From: Rhizobium sp. SL42 | GTDB taxonomy: Bacteria; Pseudomonadota; Alphaproteobacteria; Rhizobiales; Rhizobiaceae | Length of the DNA: 64,000 bases | NCBI RefSeq assembly: GCF_021729845.1 | Contig: NZ_CP063398.1 | Span: 62,001 to 126,000, forward strand | Reading direction: 5' to 3' | Shown here: one piece after another, positions 17,208 to 25,710 of the stretch | Layout: the number at the start of each line of letters is the position of its first letter | Numbering within the stretch: position 1 is the first letter of the stretch | Program-made: the position numbers and the translations under genes | Notes under the pieces: generated by a model | The model's input: the letters and a program-made list of their open reading frames with translations, nothing else | Database searches by the model: none | Told to the model about the DNA's origin: nothing

Positions 17208-18055
17208 TGCACGCGCAAGACAAAGCCCCCGACAGCGCCACCATTGCCCCTTCCGCCTTGCAAAGCAGGAACCGCGACCTGCTTCTCCGCATCCTTGTGC
17301 CATTCCTTGTGCTCGCGACCATGGTGCTGATCTGGCACGTCGGCGTCACGGTTTCCGGCGTTCCACCCTATATCCTGCCGAGTCCGGTTGCCGTCGCGAC
17401 GGCGCTGGTCACCGATTGGCATACTCTGGCGCCGGCGCTCTGGGTTACCACCAAGATCACGCTGCTGTCGCTGTTGCTGGCTCTCATCGGCGGTGTTGCC
17501 TTTGCGATTTTCCTGGTGCAGTCACGCTGGGTGGAGATTGCCTTCTACCCAATCGCCGTCATCCTGCAGGTCACCCCGATCGTCGCGATCTCGCCACTGA
17601 TCCTGATCTATGCACCATCGACCCAGGTGGCCCTGCTGATCTGCGCCTTTCTTGTCGCCTTCTTCCCCATCCTGTCCAACATGGTACAGGGGCTGAAAAG
17701 CGTTGATCACAACCTGCTCAACCTGTTCGATCTCTACGGTGCCTCGCGGTGGCAAACACTGCTCTATCTCAAGCTTCCCGCGTCCCTGCCCTATTTCATG
17801 ACCGGCCTTCGCATCGGCGGAGGCCTGGCACTGATCGCAGCGGTCGTTGCGGAATTTGCGGCTGGCTCCGCCGGTGCCGGTTCAGGCCTTGCCTTCCGCC
17901 TTCTTGAAGCCCAGTACCGGATGAACATCCCACGGCTCTTTGCCGCGCTGATCCTCCTGTCGCTGCTCGGCGTGACGATCTTCGCGCTGACCTCCTTCAT
18001 CTCATGGCTGAGCCTGCATCGCTGGCACGAAAGCAGCCTGAAAAGGGAAAACTGA
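17207..18055 (+). CDS. ABC transporter permease, SsuC/TauC/ThiX type
   Basis: A 282-residue permease with about six hydrophobic segments and the family entry motif PPYILPSPVAVATAL; the EAA-like loop is DLYGASRWQTLLYLKLPASLPYFMTGLRIGGGLALIAAVVAEF. Only one permease gene is present, so it should act as a homodimer, which is normal in this family. The stop TGA overlaps the deaminase start by one base. Confidence 0.92.
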   Translation: MHAQDKAPDSATIAPSALQSRNRDLLLRILVPFLVLATMVLIWHVGVTVSGVPPYILPSPVAVATALVTDWHTLAPALWVTTKITLLSLLLALIGGVAFAIFLVQSRWVEIAFYPIAVILQVTPIVAISPLILIYAPSTQVALLICAFLVAFFPILSNMVQGLKSVDHNLLNLFDLYGASRWQTLLYLKLPASLPYFMTGLRIGGGLALIAAVVAEFAAGSAGAGSGLAFRLLEAQYRMNIPRLFAALILLSLLGVTIFALTSFISWLSLHRWHESSLKREN

Positions 18056-19368
18056 TGCCCGGCCCATTCGTTTCCCTGCCAGACAATGCGCATTTCGTGC
18101 TCGGCAATGCCACGGTACCAACGGTCGCGGTGACGGCACCGACAGGTGATGCAGTCGAAGGTTTGGCGTCTGTCGATATCGTGATTTCCAATGGGCGGAT
18201 CGATGCCGTTTTGCCTGCCGGCACGGCTCCGGTGGAACTGCCCAAGGCCGATCTGCTTCAAGGCATGGTCTGGCCGTGCTTCGCCGACATGCACACCCAT
18301 CTCGACAAGGGCCACATCTGGCCGCGCCGTCCGAACCCGGACGGCACCTTCATGGGTGCGCTCGAAAATGTCGGTATTGATCGCGAGACCAACTGGACGG
18401 CACACGACGTCAGGACGCGGATGGAATTTTCGCTGCGCTCAGCCTATGCGCATGGCACGCACCTGATCCGGACCCATCTCGATTCCATCGCCCCCCAGCA
18501 TCGCATTTCATTCGAGGTCTTCTCGGAACTCCGGGAGGTCTGGAAGGACAGGATCGCGTTGCAGGCAGTCGCGCTGTTTCCGCTCGACAAGATCTTCGAG
18601 GCGCCGTTTTTCGACGACCTCGTCTCGGTGATCCGGGAGCATGAGGGCCTTCTTGGCGGCGTGACCTATCTGATGCCCGATCTGGAGGAGCGCCTCGACC
18701 TCCTATTCCGCACTGCTGCAGACAACGGCTTTGATATCGACCTGCATGTCGATGAGACCGAGGACCGGCAGGTGCTGACCCTGAAAACAATCGCCGAAGC
18801 CAAGATGCGCAACGGGTACCAGGGCGCGGTCACCGTCGGCCATTGCTGCTCGCTCGCCCGACAGGACGAAGACCTGGCAAAGGCGACCATCGATCTCGTT
18901 GCCCGCGCGGGCATCTCCGTTGTCTCGCTGCCGATGTGCAACATGTATCTGCAGGACCGACATCCGGGCCGCACCCCGCGATGGCGCGGGGTGACGCTTT
19001 TTCACGAACTGGCGGCAGCCGGTGTGGCGACTGCCGTTTCGTCCGACAATACGCGCGACCCCTTCTACGCCTATGGCGACATGGACCCGGTCGAAGTCTT
19101 TCGCGAAGCGGTACGCATCCTGCACCTGGATCATCCGCTGACCGATGCTGCACGCGTCGTTACGACATCGCCGGCCGATATACTCGGCCGGCCGGACCTT
19201 GGCCGCATTGCCGTCGGCGGCCCCGCCGATCTCGTCCTCTTCAGCGCCCGCCGCTGGAGCGAATTCCTCTCCCGTCCGCAGGCCGACCGCATCGTCATGC
19301 GGAATGGCATGGGCATCGACCGCAGCCTGCCGGACTACCGCGAACTCGACCCGATCCTTGGAGCATGA
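18055..19368 (+). CDS. CodA-like amidohydrolase/deaminase
   Basis: A 437-residue amidohydrolase-superfamily enzyme. Metal and catalytic residues align with cytosine deaminase: His80 and His82 in MHTHLDKGH, His231 and Glu234 in LHVDETED, His263 in TVGHCCSL, and Asp331 in SSDNTRDPFYAYGDMD. Family members hydrolyse amino or cyclic amide groups on pyrimidines, creatinine or triazines. The DPFYAYG(D)MD segment is close to the CodA pattern. The true substrate is unknown; genomic context (importer, creatininase-family hydrolase, FAD oxidase, RidA) suggests a step in breaking down a nitrogen heterocycle. It follows the permease by a TGATG overlap and precedes the FAD gene by one base. Confidence 0.85.
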   Translation: MPGPFVSLPDNAHFVLGNATVPTVAVTAPTGDAVEGLASVDIVISNGRIDAVLPAGTAPVELPKADLLQGMVWPCFADMHTHLDKGHIWPRRPNPDGTFMGALENVGIDRETNWTAHDVRTRMEFSLRSAYAHGTHLIRTHLDSIAPQHRISFEVFSELREVWKDRIALQAVALFPLDKIFEAPFFDDLVSVIREHEGLLGGVTYLMPDLEERLDLLFRTAADNGFDIDLHVDETEDRQVLTLKTIAEAKMRNGYQGAVTVGHCCSLARQDEDLAKATIDLVARAGISVVSLPMCNMYLQDRHPGRTPRWRGVTLFHELAAAGVATAVSSDNTRDPFYAYGDMDPVEVFREAVRILHLDHPLTDAARVVTTSPADILGRPDLGRIAVGGPADLVLFSARRWSEFLSRPQADRIVMRNGMGIDRSLPDYRELDPILGA

Positions 19369-19369
19369 C

Positions 19370-20776
19370 ATGCCCGACTACGCAGCCATCAAGAAGGAAC
19401 TCGACGCTATCGCCGTCGAGGACAATCCGGCGCTGGTTCGCCAGAAGAGCCGCGATTTCTTCTGGTATTCCCCGGTCCTGAAGGCGCAGCTCGAGAACGT
19501 CACCGGCGATCTCGTCGTTTCGCCGACATCCGAAGAGGAGGTCATCCGCGTCCTGAAGGTCGCCTATGCGCACGGGGCTCCCGTGACCCCGCGCGGCGCC
19601 GGCACCGGCAATTACGGCCAGGCCATGCCCCTCTCGGGCGGCATCATCCTCAATCTTGCCGGCATGAACAAAATCAAATCCATCCAGCCCGGAAAGGTCG
19701 TCTGCGAACCCGGTGTCGTCATCGCCCAGCTCGACAAGGCGACAAAGGCCCATTCCGGCCAGGAACTGCGTTTCCATCCCTCGACAGCCCAGACCGCAAC
19801 CATCGGTGGCTTCATCGCCGGCGGATCGGGCGGCGTCGGCTCCATCACCTGGGGCGGTCTTCGTGATCTCGGCAATATCCTGCGCCTGAGGGTCGTCACC
19901 ATGGAAGCCGAGCCCCAGGTGCTGGACCTGACCGGCTGGGATCTGCAAAAGGTCAGCCATGCCTATGGCACCAACGGCATCATTACCGAAGTCGAAATGC
20001 CACTCGCACCCGCCTATGACTGGGTGGACGTTCTGGTCGGCTATGACGACTTCATGGATGCCGTGCGTTTTTCCGATGCGCTCAGCCATATGAACGGCCT
20101 GTTGTTGAAGGAAGTGGCGCCGATCGCAGCCCCTATTCCTTACGACTATTTTACCCGTCACAAGCCCTATCTTCGTGATCGCGGCCAGTCGGTGGTGGTG
20201 ATCATGATCGCGCCGCATGCGATGGACCCGTTTGCCGCATTCGTCGCCCAGCAGAAGGGCGAGATCCTGTTCCGCTCCGACAAGGTCGAGAGCATGAAGG
20301 GCATCCCGCATGCCTACGAGCTGGCATGGAACCACACAACGCTCCGAGCCCTGAAGGTCGATCCGACCTTCACCTATCTGCAGGTCCAATACCCCGGCCC
20401 CGATCACGTCGCGAAAGTCGGTAAACTGGTGGAGATCTTCGGCGACGAAGTTCCGGGCCATCTCGAGTTCATCAAGTTCGATGCGGCCATCCAGTGTTCC
20501 GGCCTGCCGCTCGTGCGCTACACCACCGAAGCGCGGCTGGAGGAGATCATCCGCATCCATGAAGACAATGGTTGCCCGATCTTCAATCCGCATCGCTATA
20601 CGCTGGAGGAAGGCGGCATGAAGCAGACGGATACGACACAACTCGCCTTCAAGCAGCAGACCGATCCCAAGGGTCTGCTCAATCCGGGCAAGATGATCGC
20701 CTGGGACAATCCAGATTTCGATTTCAACGCCGGCAAGAATTATCTCTTCCCCGGCCTTGCGGCGATGGGGGTCTGA
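19370..20776 (+). CDS. FAD-binding oxidoreductase (PCMH/GlcD type)
   Basis: A 468-residue flavoprotein with a PCMH-type FAD domain (SPTSEEEVIRVLKVAYAHGAPVTPRGAGTGNYGQAMPLSGGIILNLAGMNKI, about 50-100; ATIGGFIAGGSGGVGSITWGG) and a C-terminal substrate domain. Relatives oxidise hydroxyacids, alcohols or amines. The ATG at 19370 begins one base after the deaminase stop, so translation is coupled. The next gene encodes a flavodoxin-fold oxidoreductase and overlaps its stop, so the two may work together as oxidase and reductase (inference). The substrate is unknown. Confidence 0.85.
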   Translation: MPDYAAIKKELDAIAVEDNPALVRQKSRDFFWYSPVLKAQLENVTGDLVVSPTSEEEVIRVLKVAYAHGAPVTPRGAGTGNYGQAMPLSGGIILNLAGMNKIKSIQPGKVVCEPGVVIAQLDKATKAHSGQELRFHPSTAQTATIGGFIAGGSGGVGSITWGGLRDLGNILRLRVVTMEAEPQVLDLTGWDLQKVSHAYGTNGIITEVEMPLAPAYDWVDVLVGYDDFMDAVRFSDALSHMNGLLLKEVAPIAAPIPYDYFTRHKPYLRDRGQSVVVIMIAPHAMDPFAAFVAQQKGEILFRSDKVESMKGIPHAYELAWNHTTLRALKVDPTFTYLQVQYPGPDHVAKVGKLVEIFGDEVPGHLEFIKFDAAIQCSGLPLVRYTTEARLEEIIRIHEDNGCPIFNPHRYTLEEGGMKQTDTTQLAFKQQTDPKGLLNPGKMIAWDNPDFDFNAGKNYLFPGLAAMGV

Positions 20777-21357
20777 TGCGCGTCCTGTTGCTGCATTCCC
20801 ACCCCGTGGAAGAAAGCTTCGGCGGCGCCCTTCACCGCCTCACCCGGGAAAGCCTCCAGACGGCAGGTCACGAGGTCGATGATTGCAATCTCTATGCCGA
20901 AGAGTTCGACCCAGTCCTCTCGCGCCACGACCGGATGATCTATCACGACTATCCCGAGAACACGGCGCTGGTGAAAGAGCATTGCGACAGGCTGCTGGCT
21001 GCCGAAGGACTGGTTATTGTCACGCCGGTATGGAATTTCGGCTTTCCGGCGATCCTCAAGGGTTATTTCGATCGCGTCTGGCTGCCCGGGATTTCCTTCG
21101 AACTTGTGGACGGAAAGGTGCAGTCCCGGTTGCGCCATATCCGCAAGCTCGGCGCGGTGATGACCTATGGCGCGACACCATTCCGGGCGTTTGTCGCCGG
21201 CAATCCGCCGAAGAAAATCGTCAAGCGGGTGTTGCGCGCGCAGATCAATCCCTGGTCACCGGTCACTTTCCTTGCCCACTACGACATGAACAATTGCACG
21301 GAGGAGACGCGGGCACGTTTCATGGCAAAGGTAAAAGCCAAGATGGAAAGATTTTGA
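20776..21357 (+). CDS. NAD(P)H-dependent oxidoreductase, flavodoxin-like fold
   Basis: A 193-residue protein of the NAD(P)H-quinone oxidoreductase/flavodoxin_2 family. Key segments are VLLLHSHPVEESFGGALHR (phosphate-binding loop of FMN), VTPVWNFGFPAILKGYFDRVWLPG and the later MTYGATPFRAF. It probably reduces a quinone, flavin or pathway intermediate with NAD(P)H in the cytoplasm. Start overlaps the FAD oxidoreductase stop (TGATG); the RidA gene starts five bases after its stop. The assignment to a specific reaction is open. Confidence 0.85.
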   Translation: MRVLLLHSHPVEESFGGALHRLTRESLQTAGHEVDDCNLYAEEFDPVLSRHDRMIYHDYPENTALVKEHCDRLLAAEGLVIVTPVWNFGFPAILKGYFDRVWLPGISFELVDGKVQSRLRHIRKLGAVMTYGATPFRAFVAGNPPKKIVKRVLRAQINPWSPVTFLAHYDMNNCTEETRARFMAKVKAKMERF

Positions 21358-21361
21358 CGCA

Positions 21362-21757
21362 ATGCCGGGAAAAGCCGTCTTCAACCCGCCGTCTGTGCGC
21401 CGCCCCTTCGGCAACTACAATCACGGCCTCATGGTCCCACCGGGCGCAAGCCTGCTGGTCACGTCCGGTCAACTGGGCATCGACCTCGACGACAGCATTC
21501 CCGACGGCGTGACTGCGCAGGCGGAACTCTGCTTCGAGGCAATCGGCGCCATCCTCCAGGAGGCCGGCATGAGCTTTGCCGACGTCATCCGCATCAGCGG
21601 CTTCGTCACGAAACGGGAGGACTTCCCGGCCTATATGGCCGTGCGCGACCGTTTCACGCTGGAGCCGAAGCCCGTTTCGACACTGATCATCGTCTCCGGC
21701 TTCACGCGACCGGAATTTCTCGTCGAGGTCGAAGTGACCGCCGCCAGGTTGGCGTGA
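21362..21757 (+). CDS. RidA/YjgF-family protein
   Basis: A 131-residue Rid-superfamily protein (NHGLMVPPGASLLVTSGQLGIDLDDSIPDG, VIRISGFVTKREDF, VEVEVTAARLA). RidA proteins hydrolyse reactive enamine/imine intermediates released by PLP or flavin enzymes. The archetypal RidA carries Arg in the final strand region before PVAS-type residues; here the equivalent is STLIIVSGFTRPEFLVEVEV, so it may belong to a Rid1-7 subgroup tied to catabolic operons. As last gene of this operon it probably deals with an imine produced by the deaminase or the FAD oxidase (inference). Confidence 0.87.
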   Translation: MPGKAVFNPPSVRRPFGNYNHGLMVPPGASLLVTSGQLGIDLDDSIPDGVTAQAELCFEAIGAILQEAGMSFADVIRISGFVTKREDFPAYMAVRDRFTLEPKPVSTLIIVSGFTRPEFLVEVEVTAARLA

Positions 21758-21789
21758 AATCGGAATCAAGTTCCTATTGCCGAGACCCT

Positions 21790-21820
21790 GCTTCCGACCG
21801 CGGGTTGCACGGCCGGAAGC
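21790..21820. terminator. Stem-loop between the RidA gene and the catalase gene
   Basis: GCTTCCG (21790-21796) and CGGAAGC (21814-21820) form a 7-bp stem with a 17-base loop, 32 bp after the RidA stop and 98 bp after the convergent catalase stop. No T-tract follows on either strand, so a terminator role is only suggested. Confidence 0.35.
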
Positions 21821-21917
21821 GGCATTAGAGGCGGATCCTCACGATATGCATGTGCGGGTTTGCGGCAATGACCTGTTGGGCAGAGGCAAACCTGAGTACT
21901 GCCGCAACGGTTTCATC

Positions 21918-24011
21918 CTAGGCCAAGGTGCGGACTGACGGCTCGCGGTCCCAATAGCGCTTAGATGCTGCGGCGATAAAATCCTCCCCGAGGTCGACCA
22001 CACCGTCATCCTTTTCCACGCCCGCCTTGTCGAGCAGCGGCTTGGCATCGCCATTGGCGCCGATTGCCTTCAGATGACCGAATGCGTCCATGACAAACTG
22101 GATCGCGGCCGCCTCCTTCAGCATAAGCTTGCACGCATCCGCAGACAGGATGACGGCAACGGCATCGAAAATCTGAGACGGAGACCCCGCCAACTGGCCG
22201 TCGGCCTTGATCGCCTTGCCATCCGACAGCACAACTTTTCCGAACTTGGGCGCCACGAGGAAAGCGGTCGCACCTGCTTTCTCAATGATCCCGGAAAGCT
22301 TTTTCAAAGCTTTTGCATCGCTGCCATCGGCAATCAGGATCCCGATCTTGCGACCCTCGACCGTGTCCTTCATGTTCTTTTGAATGGATAGCGCGACTGA
22401 CGGATCCATGTCGATCGGCGCCCGGGCTGCTGGGTTCTTGTTCGGCAGATCGATGCCAAGACCGTCGGCAACGCGCTTGGCAAGATCCTGATCGACATTC
22501 AACAGATTGGCCACCATGCGCGGGGCCACCTGCTCCAATGCCACCTTGGAAAGCTCGAAAACGAACGACGAGGCGATATGCGCCTGCTCGGACGGTGTTT
22601 GCGACGTCCAGAACAGGCGGGCCTGGCTGTAATGGTCGGCAAAAAGCTCCGGGCGAATGCGCAACTTGTCTCCCTCTTCATTGTCTCCGGTCGAGCGTTC
22701 GATCGTGCGAAACCCGGTCATAGGACACTCGCGCGGTCCGCCATCCTCACCATGTTGCGAAAGGCTGTTGGGTTCGTAATTTGCCCGTCCCTTCGGCACA
22801 TTCATCTGCATTTGCCCGTCACGCTGGAAATTCATCATGGGACATTTGGCAGCATTGATCGGAATCTGGTGGAAGTTCGCCGTCCCGAGACGGGACTTCT
22901 GCGTATCGAGATAGCTGAACAACCGACCCTGAAGCAGCGGATCATTGGAGAAATCCACACCGGGCACGATGTTGGCGGGACAGAAGGCCACCTGCTCGGT
23001 TTCGGCGAAGAAATTGTCCGGGTTGCGATCGAGCACCAGACGACCGACGATCCTGACCGGCACCAATTCTTCTGGAATGAGCTTGGTCGCATCGAGCACG
23101 TCAAAGGGCAGGCTATCGGCAAAAGCCTCGTCGAAGATCTGCAGGCCCAGTTCCCATTCGGGGAAATTGCCGGAGGCAATCGCCTCATAAAGGTCGCGGC
23201 GATGGTAGTCGTTGTCAGCAGCCTGCAGCTTCAACGCTTCATCCCAGACAACGGACTGGAGACCCAGTTTCGGTTTCCAGTGAAACTTGACGAAGCTCGA
23301 TTTGCCCGACGCATTGACGAAACGGAATGTGTGAACACCGAAACCTTCCATCATCCGCAAAGAGCGCGGAATGGCGCGATCAGACATCGCCCATGTCAGC
23401 ATATGGGTGGTTTCCGGCATGAGGGAGGCCCAGTCCCAGAATGTGTCATGCGCACTGCCGGCCTGAGGATAGGCGCGATCGGCTTCCATCTTCACGGCAT
23501 GCACCAGGTCCGGAAACTTCATCGCATCCTGGATGAAAAACACCGGTATATTGTTGCCGACCAGGTCCCAATTGCCTTCCTTCGTATAGAATTTGACTGC
23601 GAACCCGCGCACATCGCGCGGCGTATCGACGGACCCTGCGCCACCTGCCACCGTCGAAAAGCGAACGAAGACAGGCGTCTTTTCGCCGGGCCGCTGGAAA
23701 AGGTCGGCCTTTGTCACCTCTGCCAGCGTTTCATACACCTCGAAGAACCCGTGCGCGCCCGAGCCGCGAGCATGAACGATCCGTTCGGGGATTCGCTCAT
23801 GATCGAAGTGGAAGATCTTTTCGCGAAGTACGAAATCTTCAAGAAGGGTAGGACCGCGGCTTCCCGATTTAAGACTGTTCTGATTGTCCGAAACACGAAT
23901 GCCTTGATTGGTGGTCAAATGTGCCTCTGCATCGTGCGAACCCTTTTCGGGTACATGCTGATGCGTTTCTCCGCCGTTGCCGCGGTCAGTATCGAAGTTC
24001 CTGTCAACCAT
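21918..24011 (-). CDS. katE: Large-subunit catalase (HPII/KatE type)
   Basis: A 697-residue haem catalase that dismutates hydrogen peroxide in the cytoplasm. Visible features are the catalytic His in [14 protein letters not shown], the Asn in [11 protein letters not shown], and the proximal haem Tyr in [14 protein letters not shown]. From about residue 560 there is a class-I glutamine-amidotransferase-like domain ([17 protein letters not shown]), the mark of the clade-2 large-subunit catalases. The ATG at 24009-24011 follows AAGGGAGGCAAGACAA; the frame is open upstream but without a ribosome site. A GGAAC-N17-TGTT element about 220 bp upstream may be a general-stress promoter. It is transcribed convergently with the RidA operon. 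Confidence 0.95.
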   Translation of the reverse strand: MVDRNFDTDRGNGGETHQHVPEKGSHDAEAHLTTNQGIRVSDNQNSLKSGSRGPTLLEDFVLREKIFHFDHERIPERIVHARGSGAHGFFEVYETLAEVTKADLFQRPGEKTPVFVRFSTVAGGAGSVDTPRDVRGFAVKFYTKEGNWDLVGNNIPVFFIQDAMKFPDLVHAVKMEADRAYPQAGSAHDTFWDWASLMPETTHMLTWAMSDRAIPRSLRMMEGFGVHTFRFVNASGKSSFVKFHWKPKLGLQSVVWDEALKLQAADNDYHRRDLYEAIASGNFPEWELGLQIFDEAFADSLPFDVLDATKLIPEELVPVRIVGRLVLDRNPDNFFAETEQVAFCPANIVPGVDFSNDPLLQGRLFSYLDTQKSRLGTANFHQIPINAAKCPMMNFQRDGQMQMNVPKGRANYEPNSLSQHGEDGGPRECPMTGFRTIERSTGDNEEGDKLRIRPELFADHYSQARLFWTSQTPSEQAHIASSFVFELSKVALEQVAPRMVANLLNVDQDLAKRVADGLGIDLPNKNPAARAPIDMDPSVALSIQKNMKDTVEGRKIGILIADGSDAKALKKLSGIIEKAGATAFLVAPKFGKVVLSDGKAIKADGQLAGSPSQIFDAVAVILSADACKLMLKEAAAIQFVMDAFGHLKAIGANGDAKPLLDKAGVEKDDGVVDLGEDFIAAASKRYWDREPSVRTLA

Positions 24012-24229
24012 TTGTCTTGCCTCCCTTTTGGTCTGGACCTGCATGGCGCCCGATCGAAGTCCATTGGTTTGAAATTGGTTTGAATTGGCCAGCAGCCTCA
24101 AAGCGTGCGTCCCACCCTGTGGGGATTTGTGCAGCACAAGACTGAAAGACCGTGGAGACGCCCCCTGAAAACCGTTTGTTCGTATCACTCGGCGCCGCGG
24201 ACCTGATCCGTGTGCCTCGACCGAGGTTG

Positions 24230-24255
24230 AACACCTGGCCAACTCCATTGGTTCC
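24230..24255 (-). promoter_or_regulatory. Candidate sigma-EcfG promoter for katE
   Basis: On the minus strand GGAAC (24255-24251) is followed after 17 bases by TGTT (24233-24230), one base off the CGTT consensus. The implied leader is about 210 bases, longer than usual, which lowers confidence. Confidence 0.4.
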
Positions 24256-24387
24256 GCCCGGCAGAAAATGCGCTGCGTAAGGATATGGATTTCACGCGCG
24301 CGTAAGGCACTTTCCATCGCCGTCAACCAGCCGCTCCGCGGATGGGGACTGCCGTTTTCGACGACCAATTTCCTGCATCAAAGGCAC

Positions 24388-24412
24388 GGAACCTAATCAG
24401 ATCCGCAACGTT
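24388..24412 (+). promoter_or_regulatory. Sigma-EcfG (general stress) promoter
   Basis: GGAAC (24388-24392), 16-bp spacer, CGTT (24409-24412): an exact match to the alphaproteobacterial general-stress consensus. It lies 50 bases before the PepSY-like gene, giving a normal short leader. Confidence 0.75.
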
Positions 24413-24461
24413 TTGTTGTCACGGCAGCTGTGAACGCAGCCCGGTAAGATGAGGAAATCAC

Positions 24462-24785
24462 ATGAAAAAGATTGTTTTCGTGGCGGCAATTCTTGGCGCC
24501 TCCGCCTTCTCCGCTCTGGCTCAGACCAGCACGACCACAACGCCTTCCACCGATGGCGAGACGCCAGCGATTGCGACGCCTGACCAGACAAACCCGACAG
24601 CACCGGTGGCGGGCGAGAACAGCTTCACCGAAGCGCAGGCCAAGCAGCGGCTCGAGGAAGCCGGATACTCAAATGTAACCGAACTCAAGCTGTCCGAGCA
24701 GGGCGTTTGGCAGGCGATGGCCGACAAGGACGGGAAGTCTGTGAAGGCCAGCCTGGACTACCAGGGTAATATTGTCGCCGAATAA
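24462..24785 (+). CDS. Small exported PepSY-like protein
   Basis: A 107-residue protein with a clear signal peptide (MKKIVFVAAILGASAFSALAQ), a Thr/Pro-rich linker (about 22-52) and a C-terminal PepSY-like domain (FTEAQAKQRLEEAGYSNVTELKLSEQGVWQAMADKDGKSVKASLDYQGNIVAE). PepSY-like domains are periplasmic and often bind or inhibit proteases; the function here is unknown. The ribosome site is GAGGAAATCAC. The sigma-EcfG promoter immediately upstream marks it as a general-stress gene, and the stress-type gene at 24819 follows closely. Confidence 0.8.
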   Translation: MKKIVFVAAILGASAFSALAQTSTTTTPSTDGETPAIATPDQTNPTAPVAGENSFTEAQAKQRLEEAGYSNVTELKLSEQGVWQAMADKDGKSVKASLDYQGNIVAE

Positions 24786-24818
24786 ACACTCATAAAAAGA
24801 CAACGAGGAAACCCGAAG

Positions 24819-25424
24819 ATGAAAACCATTACTGGACTTTTCGATGATTACGCCGACGGCCGCGCCGCTGTGACCGCGCTTGAGGCAGAAGGCATTCCGT
24901 CCAAGGATATCAGCATCGTATCCAACAATGCTGCCGGTCGACCAGCGGAAGAAGCATCCGATGTTGGCGAAAAGGCCGGCGCAGGCGCTGGTATCGGCGC
25001 TGTCGTGGGTGGCGCGGGTGGTCTGCTCACCGGCCTTGGCCTGATGGCGATCCCGGGCGTAGGCCCGGTGGTTGCGGCCGGCTGGCTCACAGCGACGGCT
25101 GCCGGTGCCCTTGCCGGCGCGGTTGCCGGCGGAGCCGCGGGCGGCCTGATCGGAGCGCTGACCGATTCCGGCGTCCCGGAAGATCATGCGCATGTTTATG
25201 CCGAAGGCGTGCGCCGCGGCGGAACGCTGGTGACCGCCAAGGTGGACGACATGCATGTCGACAGGGCCACTGCCATCTTGAAACGGTCCAGCTGGGTCGA
25301 TCCGGTCGAGCGCCGCCGCGTCTATGCCGAGCAGGGTTGGTCGACATTCGACGATACCGCCGCACCTTATGGCCCGGCTGAGGTTCAGCAGGAGCGGGAT
25401 CGCTATCGTCGCGCCGGCCTCTGA
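24819..25424 (+). CDS. Glycine-zipper protein with general-stress (YflT-like) N-terminus
   Basis: A 201-residue protein. The N-terminus (MKTITGLFDDYADGRAAVTALEAEGIPSKDISIVSNN) resembles the heat-induced YflT/GSP17M domain. Residues about 50-118 are very rich in Gly and Ala (GAGAGIGAVVGGAGGLLTGLGLMAIPGVGPVVAAG, AGALAGAVAGGAAGGLIGAL), a glycine-zipper segment that probably inserts in a membrane. The C-terminal part repeats a ferredoxin-like stretch (VRRGGTLVTAKVDDMHVDRATAIL). A role in stress resistance is inferred from family and from the sigma-EcfG promoter of the gene 33 bp upstream. A hairpin terminator follows. Confidence 0.8.
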   Translation: MKTITGLFDDYADGRAAVTALEAEGIPSKDISIVSNNAAGRPAEEASDVGEKAGAGAGIGAVVGGAGGLLTGLGLMAIPGVGPVVAAGWLTATAAGALAGAVAGGAAGGLIGALTDSGVPEDHAHVYAEGVRRGGTLVTAKVDDMHVDRATAILKRSSWVDPVERRRVYAEQGWSTFDDTAAPYGPAEVQQERDRYRRAGL

Positions 25425-25445
25425 TCATCAAGCGCCGCTTGAAAG

Positions 25446-25478
25446 GCCGGTTCGCCCAAAAGGCGGGCCGGCTCTTTT
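25446..25478 (+). terminator. Rho-independent terminator after the glycine-zipper gene
   Basis: GCCGG-TT-CGCC (25446-25456) pairs with GGCG-GG-CCGGC (25462-25472), the middle bases forming G-U pairs. The loop is CAAAA, and TCTTTT (25473-25478) follows. It is 22 bases after the stop codon. Confidence 0.75.
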
Positions 25479-25710
25479 CGTTTCAGGCGATTCCGAACAG
25501 GCGCGATTGCGGCCATGCGTCGGCCTGGATCCGGCGCTCCGTTCCAGCAGGCGTCGTCAAAACGGCTGTCCTCCCGCACCTTGAATTTGAAATTGAGACA
25601 AGCCTGCCTTGCGGACAGGTGCTATGATCCGGGGACGACCACTGAAAGCTCCCATTTCGGGCCGGCTTGCCGTTCGAGGCTCTTCATCGGAGCAGAGGGC
25701 AAATTTCAAA

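Larger units (their letters stand above)
24012..24461. other. 450-bp intergenic region with divergent stress promoters
   Basis: No supported gene. It separates katE (minus) from the PepSY-like gene (plus) and carries one strong and one weaker sigma-EcfG promoter candidate, facing outward. Open frames in it have no family signature or ribosome site. Confidence 0.6.

Noticed and set aside
19295..20641. 448-codon minus-strand frame opposite the FAD oxidoreductase
   Set aside because: Antisense shadow without recognisable domain.
22578..24083. 501-codon plus-strand frame opposite the catalase gene
   Set aside because: Antisense to an unmistakable haem catalase; no motif or ribosome site.
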